Shown one piece after another: positions 49,384 to 62,914 of a stretch of 64,000 nucleotides of DNA. The notes under the pieces are model-generated. The model was not told the origin of the DNA. It saw only the letters and a list, made by a program, of their open reading frames with translations, and made no database searches. Every line of letters begins with the position of its first letter. Position 1 is the stretch's first letter. This DNA comes from Sindora glabra (taxonomy: Eukaryota; Streptophyta; Magnoliopsida; Fabales; Fabaceae): positions 69,678,831 to 69,742,830 of the forward strand of contig CM035233.1 in NCBI GenBank assembly GCA_020226215.1, read 5' to 3'. Both the position numbers and the translations under genes were made by a program.

Positions 49384-51016
49384 TGTTGGTGTATGTCTTA
49401 AGAGTCAATCATAGAGATAATTGTAATATTACACAATGTATTACATTTCATTTTGGCAATATAATTATTATATTATATTTTATTTTATTTTGCACAAATT
49501 ATAACTTAAATATAATAATTATCCTTGGAATAACTTTGTTATTCCTAAAATGCCCATAGTCAAGTGTTATTATGAAAAGGATAGTAATAATATATCGAGA
49601 CTAACATGTATAGTGACTAATAATTATGAATTATGGATATGTGATATCAAGTCAATATATGAGTACATTGTTAGTGACCAATGTACTGGAGTGACCCACT
49701 ATGAGAATACTGCATGAATAAATATATCATTAGTTATTCTCATATGATCATAAATGCACATAGTCCTTTAACCTAAAGTCATTATGGTTCCCTACATGAG
49801 GAGTTACTCACTTTGATGTCATCCTATGTCACCTTTAATCGTGATAACGAGTAGGATGTTGATTGGGTATATCATAAACATGTAGAGGAAAGTAAGTGAT
49901 GTAAATGAAATTTTATTACTCTTGTATAAAAGAGAAATATCCTTAAACCCCTTAATTGAATGAGACTTAGAAATGCATGACCATGCTCAATTGAATCAAT
50001 ATATGATATTGATTATTTATTTTAAGTCTACTCAGTATCAAGAAATATAAATTAAACATTGACGAGGATGACACACTCCATATCTCTAGTTCGATTTAGA
50101 TATTGTTACAAAAGAGATTATGATATAAAATGTTAATCATATATTAGGTAAATCTTGAATCATAGATATTTTTACTATTTAAGTGGTAATGATGTATTGT
50201 TAGATACTGTTCACTGTTTATGACCCAAAATAAGTCGTTATTAATGTAATAAGAATCTACAGGATCACACAAAAGAAGTAGGAATGAGATAATAATTAAT
50301 TTAGTTTTAATTGGACTAAAATTCAATTAAATTGGACTTATTTTCGTGCATATATATATTATTAAGATAATATATATTTATTCATATAATATATATTATA
50401 TATTATGTGATATTATTTGATATTAAAGTAATATCAGATAATTATATTACGAGATAATATTATTATTATCTAATATAAGATAATTATATGTTAATTTAAT
50501 ATTAGATAATTATATTATGAGATAATATTATTATTATCTAATATTAGCTAATTAATAGATAAGTCCTATCTCTCTTCACTGTCTCCAGGATAAGGATAAG
50601 GTGATAGTTATTTAGTGTGATTAAGAAGTATTATCTTAGTGGGATTAGGATTGTGATACGCCTTAGTTTTATAAAAGGACTTGAAGGCAGCAGCACATTA
50701 CATAACACACATTGGTTTCAATCAAACCTTAAATCACTCTAGAAAACGTCCAAACCTAATCTTATTAAGAGAAATGAATCCTAGCAATTTCGTGGAAGAG
50801 AGAAGTCGTTGTTCACTCCATGTGGATACTGTAGAGATGCTATACCTTCCGGCCGACGTTTAATTCATCTCGATTTCTCAAGGATTCGTTTAGAAAAAAT
50901 ACAAGTACAGATAAGGTAAAACCTTAATACTAGTTTATGACTTTTGCATGGATTCTAGGAAGATTTTAGATCAAAATTTTAAAATTTCACTGCGTATGTT
51001 AATCCGAATCGTAACA
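49384..51016 (+). mobile_element. Probable solo LTR of a Copia-like retrotransposon
   Basis: The segment starts TGTTGGTGTATGTC and ends AATCCGAATCGTAACA, giving the TG...CA ends of an LTR. The flanking five bases are AAATC on the left (49379-49383) and AAAGC on the right (51017-51021), a target duplication with one mismatch. A TATA-like TTTTATAAAAGG lies at about 50667-50678, placed as expected for the U3 promoter, and the last part has the CACTGCG-type motif seen near the 3' end of many plant Copia LTRs. No primer-binding site, gag or pol follows. An internal duplication of about 75 bases lies at 50440-50545. The 1633-base length is large but possible for an LTR. Confidence 0.6.
50440..50545. 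repeat. Tandem AT-rich repeat inside the LTR
   Basis: AGATAATTATATTA(C/T)GAGATA followed by ATATTATTATTATCTAATAT occurs twice, about 71 bases apart. The repeat lies in the U3-like part, upstream of the TATA-like sequence. Confidence 0.7.
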
Positions 51017-53041
51017 AAAGCAATATTGGTAAAGATAATGCATGAAAAGATAGTAATTTCATTTTCAATTAATTTGAAACATTTTGACTTGTATAAGGAT
51101 TACTCCAAAAGAAAAGTTAGAGTAACCTATATATATATTCACATATAAGGAATAAGTTAGCTTAAATAAGCCCTATAATAATTATTCATGTGTATTCTAT
51201 GATATTAGACTCTAAGTACTATTAGTCCATCACTGTAACTATAACATTGGTTGGTAAGTCTACAAATTTCCTTAAAATTACAAAATGACTTATAAATAAA
51301 AGGTACTTAGGCTATAAAATGATAAGAAATCCCTAGGAAAGCAATCTTCTTTACTGTAGTGAAGATATTGGCAGCACATTAACTTGTGTAATTGAAACAT
51401 AAACTATAAAAAAATAAGTTTAGGAGTTTAGTAAGTTAACATTTTACTTAAATAATTTAGTTCATAAAATGATGATTGGATGATTACATAAATTTTGCAA
51501 TAGGCTAGGTATAATGTCCCTTATGTATTTACTAGAGCATAACCAAATGAGTTATATACACAACAATGTAATAAGGTATGGGTCATATATTGATGCTAAA
51601 TTTAATTGGCCATAGGAAAGCATATACTAAGGATAGCATATGTAAGGCGATTCAAACAATCAATCCTCTTTGTAACTCTTTGTCATGCTTATCATTTTAC
51701 AAACCCAATCTTATTGCTCATAATTATCTATATCCCTTCACAAATGAGTATACAAATCTGGTGCATAAGTCACAACATATGTAGTATCGCCCTCACATCA
51801 TCATTCTCATTTATTGTATAATCATAACATAATAATAAAGTCTCAATTAACATTTTAATTCCATATTGATGACATAACCGAGCAGGCACACACACATATA
51901 TAAAGGCAATAACTAATTTACCAATTTAAACATAAAATTGAAATCCAAAATTTCAAGTTTCCCCAGTATGATAAAACTTAATCATTTATTCTCCTTCATT
52001 TTCCATACCTAAAATTTTCTTTGAATAATACATTTAGCATTTGTGCATTTGGAAATGGTGAAATGTATTCAAACAAGTGGTATCTATTTCCTTGACAATA
52101 TGTAATTATTTAATATGAAATAGAGAAAAAATATTTTAATGTTGAGTGAACTTTAATTTAGAATATTTCATACATGTTCATATTAGGTCATTGTGACTTG
52201 TGATTTGTGATTTATGTTTAGGTTGTAACTTTATTTCTTAAAAGAAGAAAAATAAATTATAAAAATCTAATCTTGTGGATTTTTAAACCACTAAATTACT
52301 ATTCTCTAAATAAAAAAGGCTATTTAGCCTTCCATGGAATTTCCATTCCTTATGTACAAACATAACCATATTACAATAGTCAATAATTTAACAATTTTGT
52401 GGATCACAAATTTATATATGGCAATTTTACCATACCTATTAGATATTCTTAATTGTTACTCGTTTAGATTCAATTATAGAATCTTGAAATTTGATATAAG
52501 TAAGAATAAAGGGGATATTTGTAGGGATTATATCAGATGCAGGTACGAAGACTATACTATCCAACCCCCTATACCCATATTATATAAAATATAGTGATGT
52601 ATTTTTATATATAAATTTGTTTATATAATAAAAAATTAAAATTATGTTTATAATCATTCAATTTAAATGTAAAAAGTTTTTTAAAGATAAACTTTAAAAG
52701 AATTCATATTATTCTTTATTATATTAATATTATTAAAAATTTCAAGTAACTATTATTTTATTAAATAACAATATATACATATGGTAAATATAATAAGATA
52801 TACATAAATTATGATTAGATAAATATGATAAAAAATTAGATATATTTAATATTTATTAAAAAACTATAATACAACATATATAAATATGCACTATTTAAAT
52901 AAAATAAAGAAATAGGAATAGGTATGAGGATTCAAATATTTGATGGGGACATAGATAAGTATTAAAAACTCTAGCCATGCAGATATAAGAAAAGAAAAAT
53001 AAGATATTTTAGAATAGGAATGAGTATAAAGATCTTAATTC
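51017..53041. other. AT-rich gene-free DNA
   Basis: Two kilobases of non-coding AT-rich sequence between the solo LTR and the tentative CACTA-like element. A short CA run is at 51887-51896. Open frames are short and without domains. Confidence 0.4.
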
Positions 53042-55297
53042 CACTACTATAAAATCGTTGGTATTATTAGATAAAGATACAATTTAAGGCATGAGAAGTA
53101 TCATTGTCTTTAAAGAATTATCTGCCTCTTCATGCAAAGGTTTTTTTAAAAACTTTTTCAAAATTTAACTAATTCTTCTACTCCAATATACATGAGTAAG
53201 GCTAGTAACAGGCAATAGGAAATGTAACCCAACAAATGGAAAAATGAAAAAAGCAAAAATTAGCTGAGAAAATGAGAAGTAAAAAATTATTTATAAGCCA
53301 TTAAGGAAAGTTTTCAAAAGATTAATGTTAGAGAAAATGATATTATAATTAGGTGGCAAATAAGGTTGATAACACTATAAGTAGTTAGAAGATAAGATCA
53401 TAAAAATTTAAAAGATAGAATTTTTAATTTCACCATGCCATAAATCTTGATTTTTATTTAATGCTTAGTTATTGTAAAATATTTTTCTAATTTTCTCAAA
53501 ATAGACTTCGATCAAGCTTCCTGTAACATTTGTGTGTAAGGGGCAAAAATCTATAAGTTAAACTTGCATTGGCCCACCATGTGTAGCTGAGCCTACAACT
53601 TTCCTTACTTGTTAATTTAGTTATGTTATGAACATAATATATAAATCTTTACAAAAAGCTTGACTTGATTGATGTGAGATTAAGCTTTTTAAAATATTAA
53701 CCTAATTTACAACATGATAAAGATCAAGTATTAGTTAAATTACATATTAATTTTGGGCTAACATCTTATTAAATGTCATTATATATCAATTTTGACGTTG
53801 GATACATACTTAATTGGAAAAAAAAGGTTATAACAATGGTTTTCTTTTGTTGAAAAATCCAATATATATTTTTTAAATATTTTTTTATTTTAAGTTAATT
53901 TTTAACAAAAAATGATGTAAAATATTTACATAATATTTTTAATGTCAATTTTTTGCTTCCTTCTCAAAATATTTACATTAAAAATTGAATTAATTCAGTA
54001 TCTCACCAAAAACTAGTATTAGGATAAATTTTATATCAATTTCATATATTTTTTCAAGAATTATCCATCTACAAAGCACCTTTCTTTTGGAATCCTAGAA
54101 AGTAGCCATTTTTATAGAATTTTTTTCACTTTTTGTCTATCTCTCATCATTGTTCATCTAATTTCAAACTCAGTTTCAACATTTTATCAAATAAATAATA
54201 AGCATCTAAAACTTAAATACAACTTTAGAAGTAATACAAATTAAATACAAATAAATTTTTCTTAAAAAAGCCTATACAAAAAATGAAAGAAATAAAAGAG
54301 ATAAAAATTAGAGAAATAAAAGTGAGAAACACATTTTTTATGTTCTGAACTTTTTGTTTGGAGTAGGATATTTGCTTTATACTTGATATTAGTTGAATAA
54401 GTATTCATAATTTATTAAGGTAGGGCAGAGGATGGAGTGACATCTAGAATTCTAAAAAGAAAGTTAAGTGAAAATGGAGATGAACCTTGAAAAGAAATAA
54501 GAAGAAGAGTGAGAATGATAATAAAAAAAAATAAAGTTGTGCTTTATTTATAGCAAAAAATGTCACTATTCCAACAAAGAAGAAAACATGTTAATTGTTT
54601 TTTTTAAGAATTAATGTCTAAAGTTTCTTTATAATTTCAAAAATCTCATCATTCTCACAACTTTAGTTATTGATTATTTTAGAAATTAACATTAAAGTTT
54701 AGCCACAACAAAATATATAGATTGTTAATACAAAATCAACGTTTTATGTATTATCATTTTTCAAATAACTCACAATTGCCAAATCATTAGACATTAATTA
54801 AATACAAAATTAATGTATATTTTTTACATTTCTTAATTAATTGTTTAAAATAATTTTAGATGATGATTCTATATAAAATTGACATCTTAATTTCTTATGA
54901 TATTTTAATAACCTTTTAAATATCATAACTTTAAACTTCGATTTAGATCAAAATCATTATATTAAAGTATCATTTTTTAACTAGATTTTTTTAATACCTT
55001 TAGATGGTAGTTAATTTTAAAATTTATATCTTAAATTTTTTATTTTTTAATAATTTTTAGATATCATACATTTTAACATTAATTAAGTAAAAAAAATATC
55101 TTAAATTTCTTAATAATTTTAAAAATATTATAGCATTTAAATAGATGTCAATTTATTCAAAAATTGACATTTTAAATTTTTTTAATAATTTAAGAAATAT
55201 TATCATATTTTAATAGATATTAATTATATTTATAAATTATCATATTAATTTTCTAAATATTTTTTAAAATTTTACTACATTGAAATAGATTTTAGTG
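53042..55297. mobile_element. Tentative non-autonomous CACTA-like element
   Basis: The left border reads CACTACTATAAAATC and the right border, read inwards, CACTAAAATCTATTTC. The three flanking bases are TTC on the left and TTG on the right, so a duplication is imperfect. The right third consists of diverged units of about 60-70 bases built around TTGACAT, TTTAATAAT and ATATCAT motifs; inverted TGTCAATTTT motifs occur on the left near 53942. Such subterminal repeat arrays are typical of CACTA elements. No transposase is present. A segment near 54500-54570 resembles, in inverse orientation, part of the repeat at 38030-39195. Confidence 0.35.
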
Positions 55298-57830
55298 TTG
55301 ATTTTAACTAATGTCTATCCACCAACATATAGCCCCTATCCATATCCTCCCTATTGTCATATATATGATAAATTTTTTATATTGAAAAGTATATTTTCTA
55401 GAACTAAAATTTTTGGATAAAATTTAAAAATTAATTTAAATATAAAAAGGAAAATAAAAATAAGGACAAAAAAGTCAATATAATAATTACCCATCATTTA
55501 TGAAAATGGCAACTATGATGTTCCTTAAATTATATAGTTAGCATTATTAATCTTTTATTTCTATTTTTGTTATAATTATTCACCATTCCATTAACTTAAA
55601 ATATTAAAATAAATATAAATATTAAAATGAATTGTTAAAACTTATCTTAGTAATTTAAATATATGCTTAATTCTTAATATTTTTTTTCCTTTTCATAAGG
55701 AGAGACTAGATGAGAAACTAAAATAAAAATAAAAATGAGAAGCTAATAATACTAATTATGAATTTAGAAGGATATAATTGTCACATTTGGTCTCTTAAAA
55801 TATAAATTATATGATTTTGGCTCTTTTAATTTGCAGTAATTTATTTTAGTTCCTAAATATTTAATTAGTAAAATTTTGAACTTTTTATTCAATTTCTATC
55901 TTAACTTTTGTTTAATCTCTAAGTATTTATAACATTAATTTTCAAACAAAACCCCTTTTATAAATTGTTTATAGATAATGAACTTTAAAAAATATTGAAA
56001 CTTTCATATGTAATCCATTGATATTATACAAAATGTCTAATATTCTATACAAAAATTTCTTTTAATACTTATGTAAATATAGAAATCACTAGCTTGTAAC
56101 CTTTGTGATACATGAGTTTAATTAATTTTAATTGATAATAATTTATAATAAAAATTATAATTTTAAATTTTAAATTATAAGGTGTTCAAATAATTATTGT
56201 AAAATATATTGTTATATTTGTATCAATTAAATAATTATAAAGTTGATATGATTATATTCAAATTAAGTAAGAAAATATAGTATCTTTTTAACTGAGTGCT
56301 AATTGATAAAGCTATTATATTACTATAATATTACATTAATAGCAGTCATTATCACAATTCGAAGAATGAATATATATTTAAATATTAAAAAAAATAAATT
56401 TAGAAAAATAACATAAAATAATATACATAAAAGAGAAATAACATTTATTTATATGAAATAGAATGTGTATATATCTATCCTTAATTTTATATAAGTGTAA
56501 TCCGTGATAAATAATGAAAAATAAATATTATCTAATTTATTGAATAATCTTCTCCAATACTTTTCAAATAAAGAATATCTATTTGATCAAATACGTTACT
56601 CTTTTCAAAAGTTACATATTGTAATACAAATGTTTATATGCTAAATACATGCAAAGATTGAAATTAAACTTGCAATAGAAAGATGAATATATATATAAAC
56701 ATTTAACATAAATTTAAGAGTATTTATACTTTAATCTTTGGCAAAAAATTACATTATATACATTTTTAATGTAAAACATATAAAGCTCTTTCATCTTATC
56801 AACCTGTAATGGAAAGATAGATGTATATTAATCTCATGCCGTATATAGAATTATATAAAAAATAATTTACATTATGTAATAAAACAAGCCACTCATAATA
56901 AATTTACTTTACATAAAAATTTTGGTATAAACTACAAAACTTATAATAAGAATAGGCTTGAGAGTTCAAAAATATTGCTTTCTAGAATGGAATTCTTTTT
57001 TGCTTGCTTCTTTGGTTAGAAAATATTATTATCTAAACTTATTTTTTATATCCATTCTCACTCATATAATTATTTTAAGTAAAACATTGCGAGCTTGATG
57101 TTTCTAAATAGAACAATATCTAATTTTATCATAGTATTGAAATTTTGATGTTATTATATATTGTATTTTGACATAGTTGAAAAAATGAATGTTAAAAATT
57201 AGAATATAAATTCTTTTATGTATTATTAAAAAAAATTCTCCAACACAATCATGTTATATATAACTTAACAAAAAGAAATCAAAGAAGAAAATAATATTGG
57301 TAAAAGAAAATCAAAGAAATAAAGAACTATTTCTATAGAGATTAATGTTTATTAATCAACAACCATAGTGAAATTATGCGTTGAAAAGAATCACTAAAGG
57401 CATTAGTCATTAATGGCTACTGATATGGCACCACAATAATTTAATGGATTAGTATTATTAATAATAAAACAATGTCATTCATAAACTAAATGGCTTGCAT
57501 GATTGGAGTTAGAACTAATCATAGGTTTTATGATTTGAAATTAAGAGATATAAGAAAGAAAAAGAGAAGGGGGAGAGAGATGTCAACTAATAGAAAAAGA
57601 TGTGATAAAGAAAATGTCAATACTCATTTCAATAAAAAAAATTAATGACGATATATACAGATAATAATAGTTTGAATATTTTTTAATAATGTAAATGAAG
57701 ACATAAAAATGAAAATGAAAATCAATTGAAGATGAAGGCATGATTTTTATCAGAATAAATAAATTAATTGCTAATAGTCAATTGGTATTGTATAAGAAAA
57801 AGAAACCAAGGAAATTATTCTAGAAAAGAA
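55298..57830. other. AT-rich gene-free DNA
   Basis: Two and a half kilobases of low-complexity AT-rich sequence with short purine-rich patches (near 57550-57580). No gene, RNA gene or bounded element was recognised. Confidence 0.45.
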
Positions 57831-58540
57831 GATAGTGCATGAAAATTAAAAAAAAACACAATAAATTGAGAAAAAAATTAGAAAGAGTATGAAATTATGG
57901 AAATGGTATAAATGAAAAAAATTAGGAATTTTATCAATTTAATATAAATAAATTACTATATATAAATAAAAGATCCAATACTACTAAAAATGTGATAAAT
58001 AAAAAAACTATATTAATTATGAAAATATAATAAATAAGGGAAAGAAATTAGAAATATTATTTCAGAAAGGAAGAAAATACTCAAAAATTATAAAACTCAG
58101 TAAATTAGGGAAAGAAATTAGAGAAATTATGAAAATACAATAAATAAGATAAAGAAATCAGAGAAAAAGATAGAGCATGAAAATTAAAAAACTCAATAAA
58201 TTGAGAAAAAAATTAAAAGAGTATCAAATTATGGAAATGCTATAAATGTAAAAAAATTAGGAATTTTTCTCAATTTAATATAAATAAATTACTATATATA
58301 AACAAAGGATTCAATATTACTAGAAAATGTAATAAATAAAAAAATAGAATAATTATGAAAAATATAATTAATAAGGGGAAGAAATCAGGAAGATTATTTC
58401 AAATAGGAAGAAAATACTCAAAAATTAGAAAACTCAATACATTAGAGAAATTATTAAAATGTAATAAATGAGAAAAAAATTAAATAATTTTTTTAATTTA
58501 ATATAAAATGCTATATATAAATAAGAGATTATATTATAGG
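57831..58540. repeat. 339-bp tandem repeat, two copies plus a partial third
   Basis: Copy 1 starts at GATAGTGCATGAAAATTAAA (57831) and copy 2 at GATAGAGCATGAAAATTAAA (58170), a period of 339 bases. Both run through the same series of landmarks: AAATTATGGAAATG, TTTAATATAAATAAATTACT, and a GGAAGAAAATACTCAAAAAT segment. A shortened third copy begins near 58465. Divergence is modest. Confidence 0.8.
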
Positions 58541-58980
58541 AATGATATTTGACAATTTATAAAAATAATACCTGACATAAAAATAAATATAGAATATTAC
58601 AACTAATTTATAAAAATAACACTTCACATAAAAAGAAATAGAGAATATTACAACTAATATATGATATAAAGATTTGATATTAATGCAAATAAAGCATTAG
58701 CCAGAAATAATTTTATAAAATTAATAAATTGATGAAAATTAAATAAAAAATTAAAATTATTTAAAATAATCGATATAAGTTATTTTATATTATAAAAATT
58801 AAAATTATTTGTATTTTAAAGGGCTAAAATTATATTTAAACCTAAAACCTGCAAAGTTCTGTTATGGGTTTGAACAACAATTCTGGGCCAGTCTTAAATG
58901 ATAACGTAGTCGAACCCTCGAAATGTGGAGTTACACTGTTGCAATGGTTTTCTCTTCCCCTAGCCAAAGCCCAATCCCGT
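58541..58980. other. PPR gene upstream region
   Basis: A short direct repeat around AGAATATTACAACTAAT (near 58592 and 58645) is followed by AT-rich DNA. At about 58860 the composition changes to gene-like, with a site II motif TGGGCC near 58884, typical of promoters of organelle-targeted housekeeping proteins. No TATA box is evident. Confidence 0.4.
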
Positions 58981-59012
58981 TCTTAAATCCGAAAACCATA
59001 TCCTTCTTCTCC

Positions 59013-59063
59013 ATGACTCCTCCAAAACCCTAGAACCCTAAAATGCTCTGTGCCTTACGATGA
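59013..59063 (+). promoter_or_regulatory. PPR leader with telo-box and two short uORFs
   Basis: The leader contains AAACCCTAGAACCCTAAAA (59024-59042), a telo-box motif of translation and organelle biogenesis genes. uORF1 is ATG 59013 to TAG 59033 (six codons). uORF2 is ATG 59043 to TGA 59061-59063 (six codons); its stop overlaps the main start as ATGA. Confidence 0.65.
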
Positions 59064-61164
59064 AGCGAGTGTGGAAGCTCTCAGACGCGGTACAAGCTGA
59101 GTTGTTCTGTTTCCATAGAAACCCCGCAAAATGCATAACTCCAATTCCTAATTTCCCACTCCTCAGAAGGTCAACACTTTACCCAAGCATCCGTGGACTC
59201 AATTCCCAGACTGACGCCTTCCAGCAGCCCAATGTTCTTCGAGATATCATTGACTTGTTCTCGCCCCCGTGCTCTTACTTTCAGCCATCAGATAATGAAG
59301 ATCTGAGCAGGAAAGTTACGACTTTGAGGGACGAGTTGGTTCGGGAAAGCCAGGACTTTGATAGGGTTTCGAAGATTTTGGAGGACAATTGTGAACATCT
59401 TTGTAAGCTTTGGCCTGATGGATTCTTCTTTGTCGAGCTCTTGCGTCAGTTGGATTCTTGGCCTCGCTTGGGTCTGAAGGTATTTGTTCGCTCCTAACTA
59501 CATTTTTGCGTTGATTTAACTGAGTAGATTTATTGCTGTTTGATTCGAAACATGGTGTTCTTGATAGTAAATATGTACGAAATATATGTGTGATGGAAAG
59601 ATTTCTACATGCGTGATTGGATTTGATTAGCGAGAGTAAACCTACTCCATGTTCTTTTACATAAGCAATTTGTTATAGAAGATATGAGGGTTTAATTTGA
59701 AACTTTGGTCTATTCTTGTGTAATATTTTTGAACTGGCTCGTATAAGATGCGAGTTTTACTAGGATGCTTTTGATTAGGAAATCAGGGGAGTTTGACAAA
59801 TAACAAGCAACTGAAAAAGTAATTTTTGAATGTGTAATTATTTACTACCTTTTTTTTTTTAAAATGCAAGATGCACTTTAGAGGAGATCAGTCCTTCCCT
59901 GCAAGGTTATATGGAATCAATGACAACCAATGGATCAGTGCAAAAGTTATCAGAACAAGTGATATTACCATTAATTCATGCAACATAAAAATAGAAAAAG
60001 TTCTTCTGACCCTTTTTTTGGATTCTGTCGTTTGATATTCAGGTGTTTAATTGGAGAAGATTAAGCTATGAATGTGGCCCCGTAACCTCATACGAGTACT
60101 CTAAGGGTATTACATTTGCTGGTAGAAATGGAAAAATTGATCATGCAGCTGAACTCTTTAAAGAGGCTGCAAAGAAAGGAATCAAAACAGCTTCTACTTA
60201 TAATGCATTGATGAGTGCTTTTATGTTTAATGGTCTTGTTGATAAATGCCAGTCATTATTTCGTGATATGAAGAGAGATGCATCATGTAGTCCTACGATT
60301 GTGACATACAATATTCTTATTTCTGTTTTTGGTGGCTCGATGCTAATTGATCACATGGAGGCAACACTCCAGGAGATACATAATTTAAACCTCTCTCCCA
60401 ACATAAGGACTTACAATAACTTAATTGCTGGATATGTTACAGCTTGGATGTGGGATAGTATGGATAGAACTTTTCTAATGTTGAAGTCAACCTCTGTTAA
60501 GCCCAATATGAGAACATACCTGCTAATTCTCCGTGGGTATGCTCATTCAGGTAATCTGAATAAGATGGAAGAGACATATTTATTAGTTAGGCAGCATGTA
60601 AATGAAAAGGAAATTCCATTGATCAGGACCATGATATGTGCATATTGTAAAAGTTCTGCACCGGATAGAGTTGAGAAGATAGAGGCACTGCTGAAGTTGA
60701 TTCCAGAAAATAAGTACAGTCCATGGTTTAATGTGTTGTTAATTAGGCTTTATGCTCAAGAGGACTGGTTGGAAGAAATGGAGAACTTAATAAATGAGGC
60801 ATTTGAGCGCAAAACCTCTGTTATGACAGCAGGTATAATGCGGTGCATCATCACAACTTATTTTCGGTGCAATGCGGTGGACAGACTTGCCGACTTTGTG
60901 AGGCGTGCTGAATGTGCTGGGTGGAGAATTTGTCGTTCTCTGTATCACTGTATGATGGTCATGTATGCTTCCCAAAATCGCCTTGAAGAAATGGAAAGTG
61001 TCCTTGATGAGATGGGAAAGTTCAACTTATATTGCACAAAGAAGACGTTTTTCATTATGTACAAGGCTTATCTAAGCTGCGGGCAAAGATCCAAGGTTGA
61101 AAAAGTATTGGGATTAATGTGCAAACATGGCCATGAAATTCCCTTGCATTTATTTCCGACATAA
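59060..61164 (+). CDS. Pentatricopeptide repeat protein, P class (At2g30780-like)
   Basis: Product of 513 residues from two exons, 59060-59479 and 60043-61164, joined in phase 0 through a GT-AG intron of 563 bases. The first 50 residues are basic with few acids, as in organelle transit peptides; mitochondria are more likely than plastids but this is not certain. Residues 85-140 precede the repeats. The second exon holds a run of P-type PPR motifs, for instance TASTYNALMSAFMFNGLVDK, TIVTYNILISVFG, NIRTYNNLIAGYV and NMRTYLLILRGYAHSGNLNK. There is no E, DYW or SMR domain, so a role in RNA stability, splicing or translation in the organelle is inferred, not editing. The overall form recalls Arabidopsis At2g30780. 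The start at 59060 follows a telo-box leader. Confidence 0.9.
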
Positions 61165-62578
61165 AATGTAGGTATGCAAACGTAAATTGATTGGCAGAAA
61201 TTGTTGACATTCAACAGACTAATGTGAAGGTGTTCCTTACACTTGTTCAATTGCAACAGGAGCTTAGGTAATTTTAGGTATGCATCCTTTCCTGGTAGTT
61301 TTATGAAGCCTACTCATTTGTCTTAACAATGACATTTTTAAAGTCCTGGCTGATATGATCCTTACATTCAGGGAATCCGGACTAGAGCATTATAATATAA
61401 CCTTGTTGCAAGTACATTTTCGTTTCCTTTTAAGTTATTTTGATAAATTTTTTATTTCTCTCTTGCTATTTCTTCTTTTGGGGAACTTGAGCTTAGAGAT
61501 TCTTTGGATTCTTCCAGAATGAGGCTGTAGTTTATTGGGTATTTCTGTACAGGAGAACATGATCTTGCTATAACTTGGTTGTTATATTTTATATCATATT
61601 GCCCAGGGTAGTCCTTTCCTTGGCACCATATGATATGCCTCTGTACAAACCGATTCTTCATTCCTGAAACCAGATCTAATGATTATGTTTGCTTGTTTTC
61701 TGTGTTCAGGTCTCTGTTACCAACAGTAATTTTTGCAAGGCGATGGACATGTGTGCGGTTATTGGCAACTCAAGACTTCCAATTGCTGAGAGTTCTTTTT
61801 CCCAGGCAGACATGATATTTGACCAGAGAGGCCGGGGAGTGGGATCTGCCAATATGGAACTGGAATTTGTTTCCATACCTGTAACACTGTTAATTGTAGT
61901 TTTAAAGTTCACCAGATAGCGCTGACCTTCAAAGCTAATCTGCTGCATGTCAAACCACACATGGTAGCGTACACTAACGACCAGAGCTTAATAGTCTCAG
62001 CTGAGATTGTGATAATTGAAAGCAGCTGGTGAAATTTGGACCCCTGCACAGGACTCAGAACAGAATCTAGCACTAATATAGGTCAGAGGTTACATTTAAA
62101 ACAATTGAGTTGTTTTTGCGTTTTTTCCCCATTTTTTTGATAAGTCTGAAGTATCAATAAGTAGCTTCAGCCCATATTATTCTCTGCATGATAGCCAATA
62201 GATGGTAGTATGTTAGTAGAGCATCCGGCCTGTTCCTACATGTCATAAGGGTTCAGCTTATAGTTCATGTACAAAATAATTGACATTAATAAGTCACTGC
62301 AGGATTGATGCAAAATATAATGTGTAAGCTGGTGTCTTGCATTATCTTCCGTTTATCATTTTTTTTCTAATACAGCCCACTGTGGAATAGTTGTTTTTCC
62401 TTTTAGAAATTGTGCTTGCGCTTATCTCTATTTGCATTAGCAAGCTGTTAATGTGAATGTAATCTGTTCTATATAAATTTCTCATATTGTTTTGTACAAT
62501 CAATAATTTAATTGGCAAGCTTGAATGGTAGTAATTTGCTTAAAAATTTAGTTGTAAATCACATTAAACGGTGCCATT
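61165..62578. other. 3' flank of the PPR gene
   Basis: This contains the PPR 3' UTR and non-coding DNA of moderate base composition. Open frames of about 60-80 codons at 61452-61661, 61689-61919 and 61706-61960 show no recognised domain. A spliced extended 3' UTR is possible. Confidence 0.4.
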
Positions 62579-62914
62579 TTGTTTCCAAGTACTTCAGGAG
62601 TTCAAATACGACTTATCTTGGAAGCGGACTCTGAAACTGCCTTCAAGCTAGTTAGTTCTGGTTGTGATAATTCACATCCTTGCTATGCTCTGGTGTACTG
62701 CATTAAGGAGCTAAAAACAAGATTACTTCAAGTCAGGTTCCAGCACTGCTACCGAGAGGCTAACCAGGTTGCAGATCGTCTAGCTAATATGGTTCATGAT
62801 TTTCAAATCTGGTGTGCTGAAACAGTTTATTTTATCAGGCCTTCCCAACTTTGTGTTGAATGTCTTATGAATGACATGAGAGGGGTTGCATTCCCCAGGA
62901 TGATAGTGAGTTAG
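62579..62914 (+). pseudogene. Truncated RNase H domain of non-LTR retroelement type
   Basis: The open frame encodes the C-terminal two-thirds of an RVT_3/RNase H-like domain: LILEADSETAFKLV with one catalytic Asp, then VRFQHCYREANQVADRLANM with the last catalytic Asp and the YREAN-VAD signature. The N-terminal strand with the first Asp and the Glu is missing, and no ATG opens the frame in a family-like position. It is therefore a captured or 5'-truncated fragment; the remaining 112 codons end at TAG or similar by 62914. Confidence 0.75.

Noticed and set aside
61689..61919. 76-codon frame after the PPR gene
   Set aside because: No domain and no good start; an opposite-strand frame of the same length overlaps it, as expected by chance.
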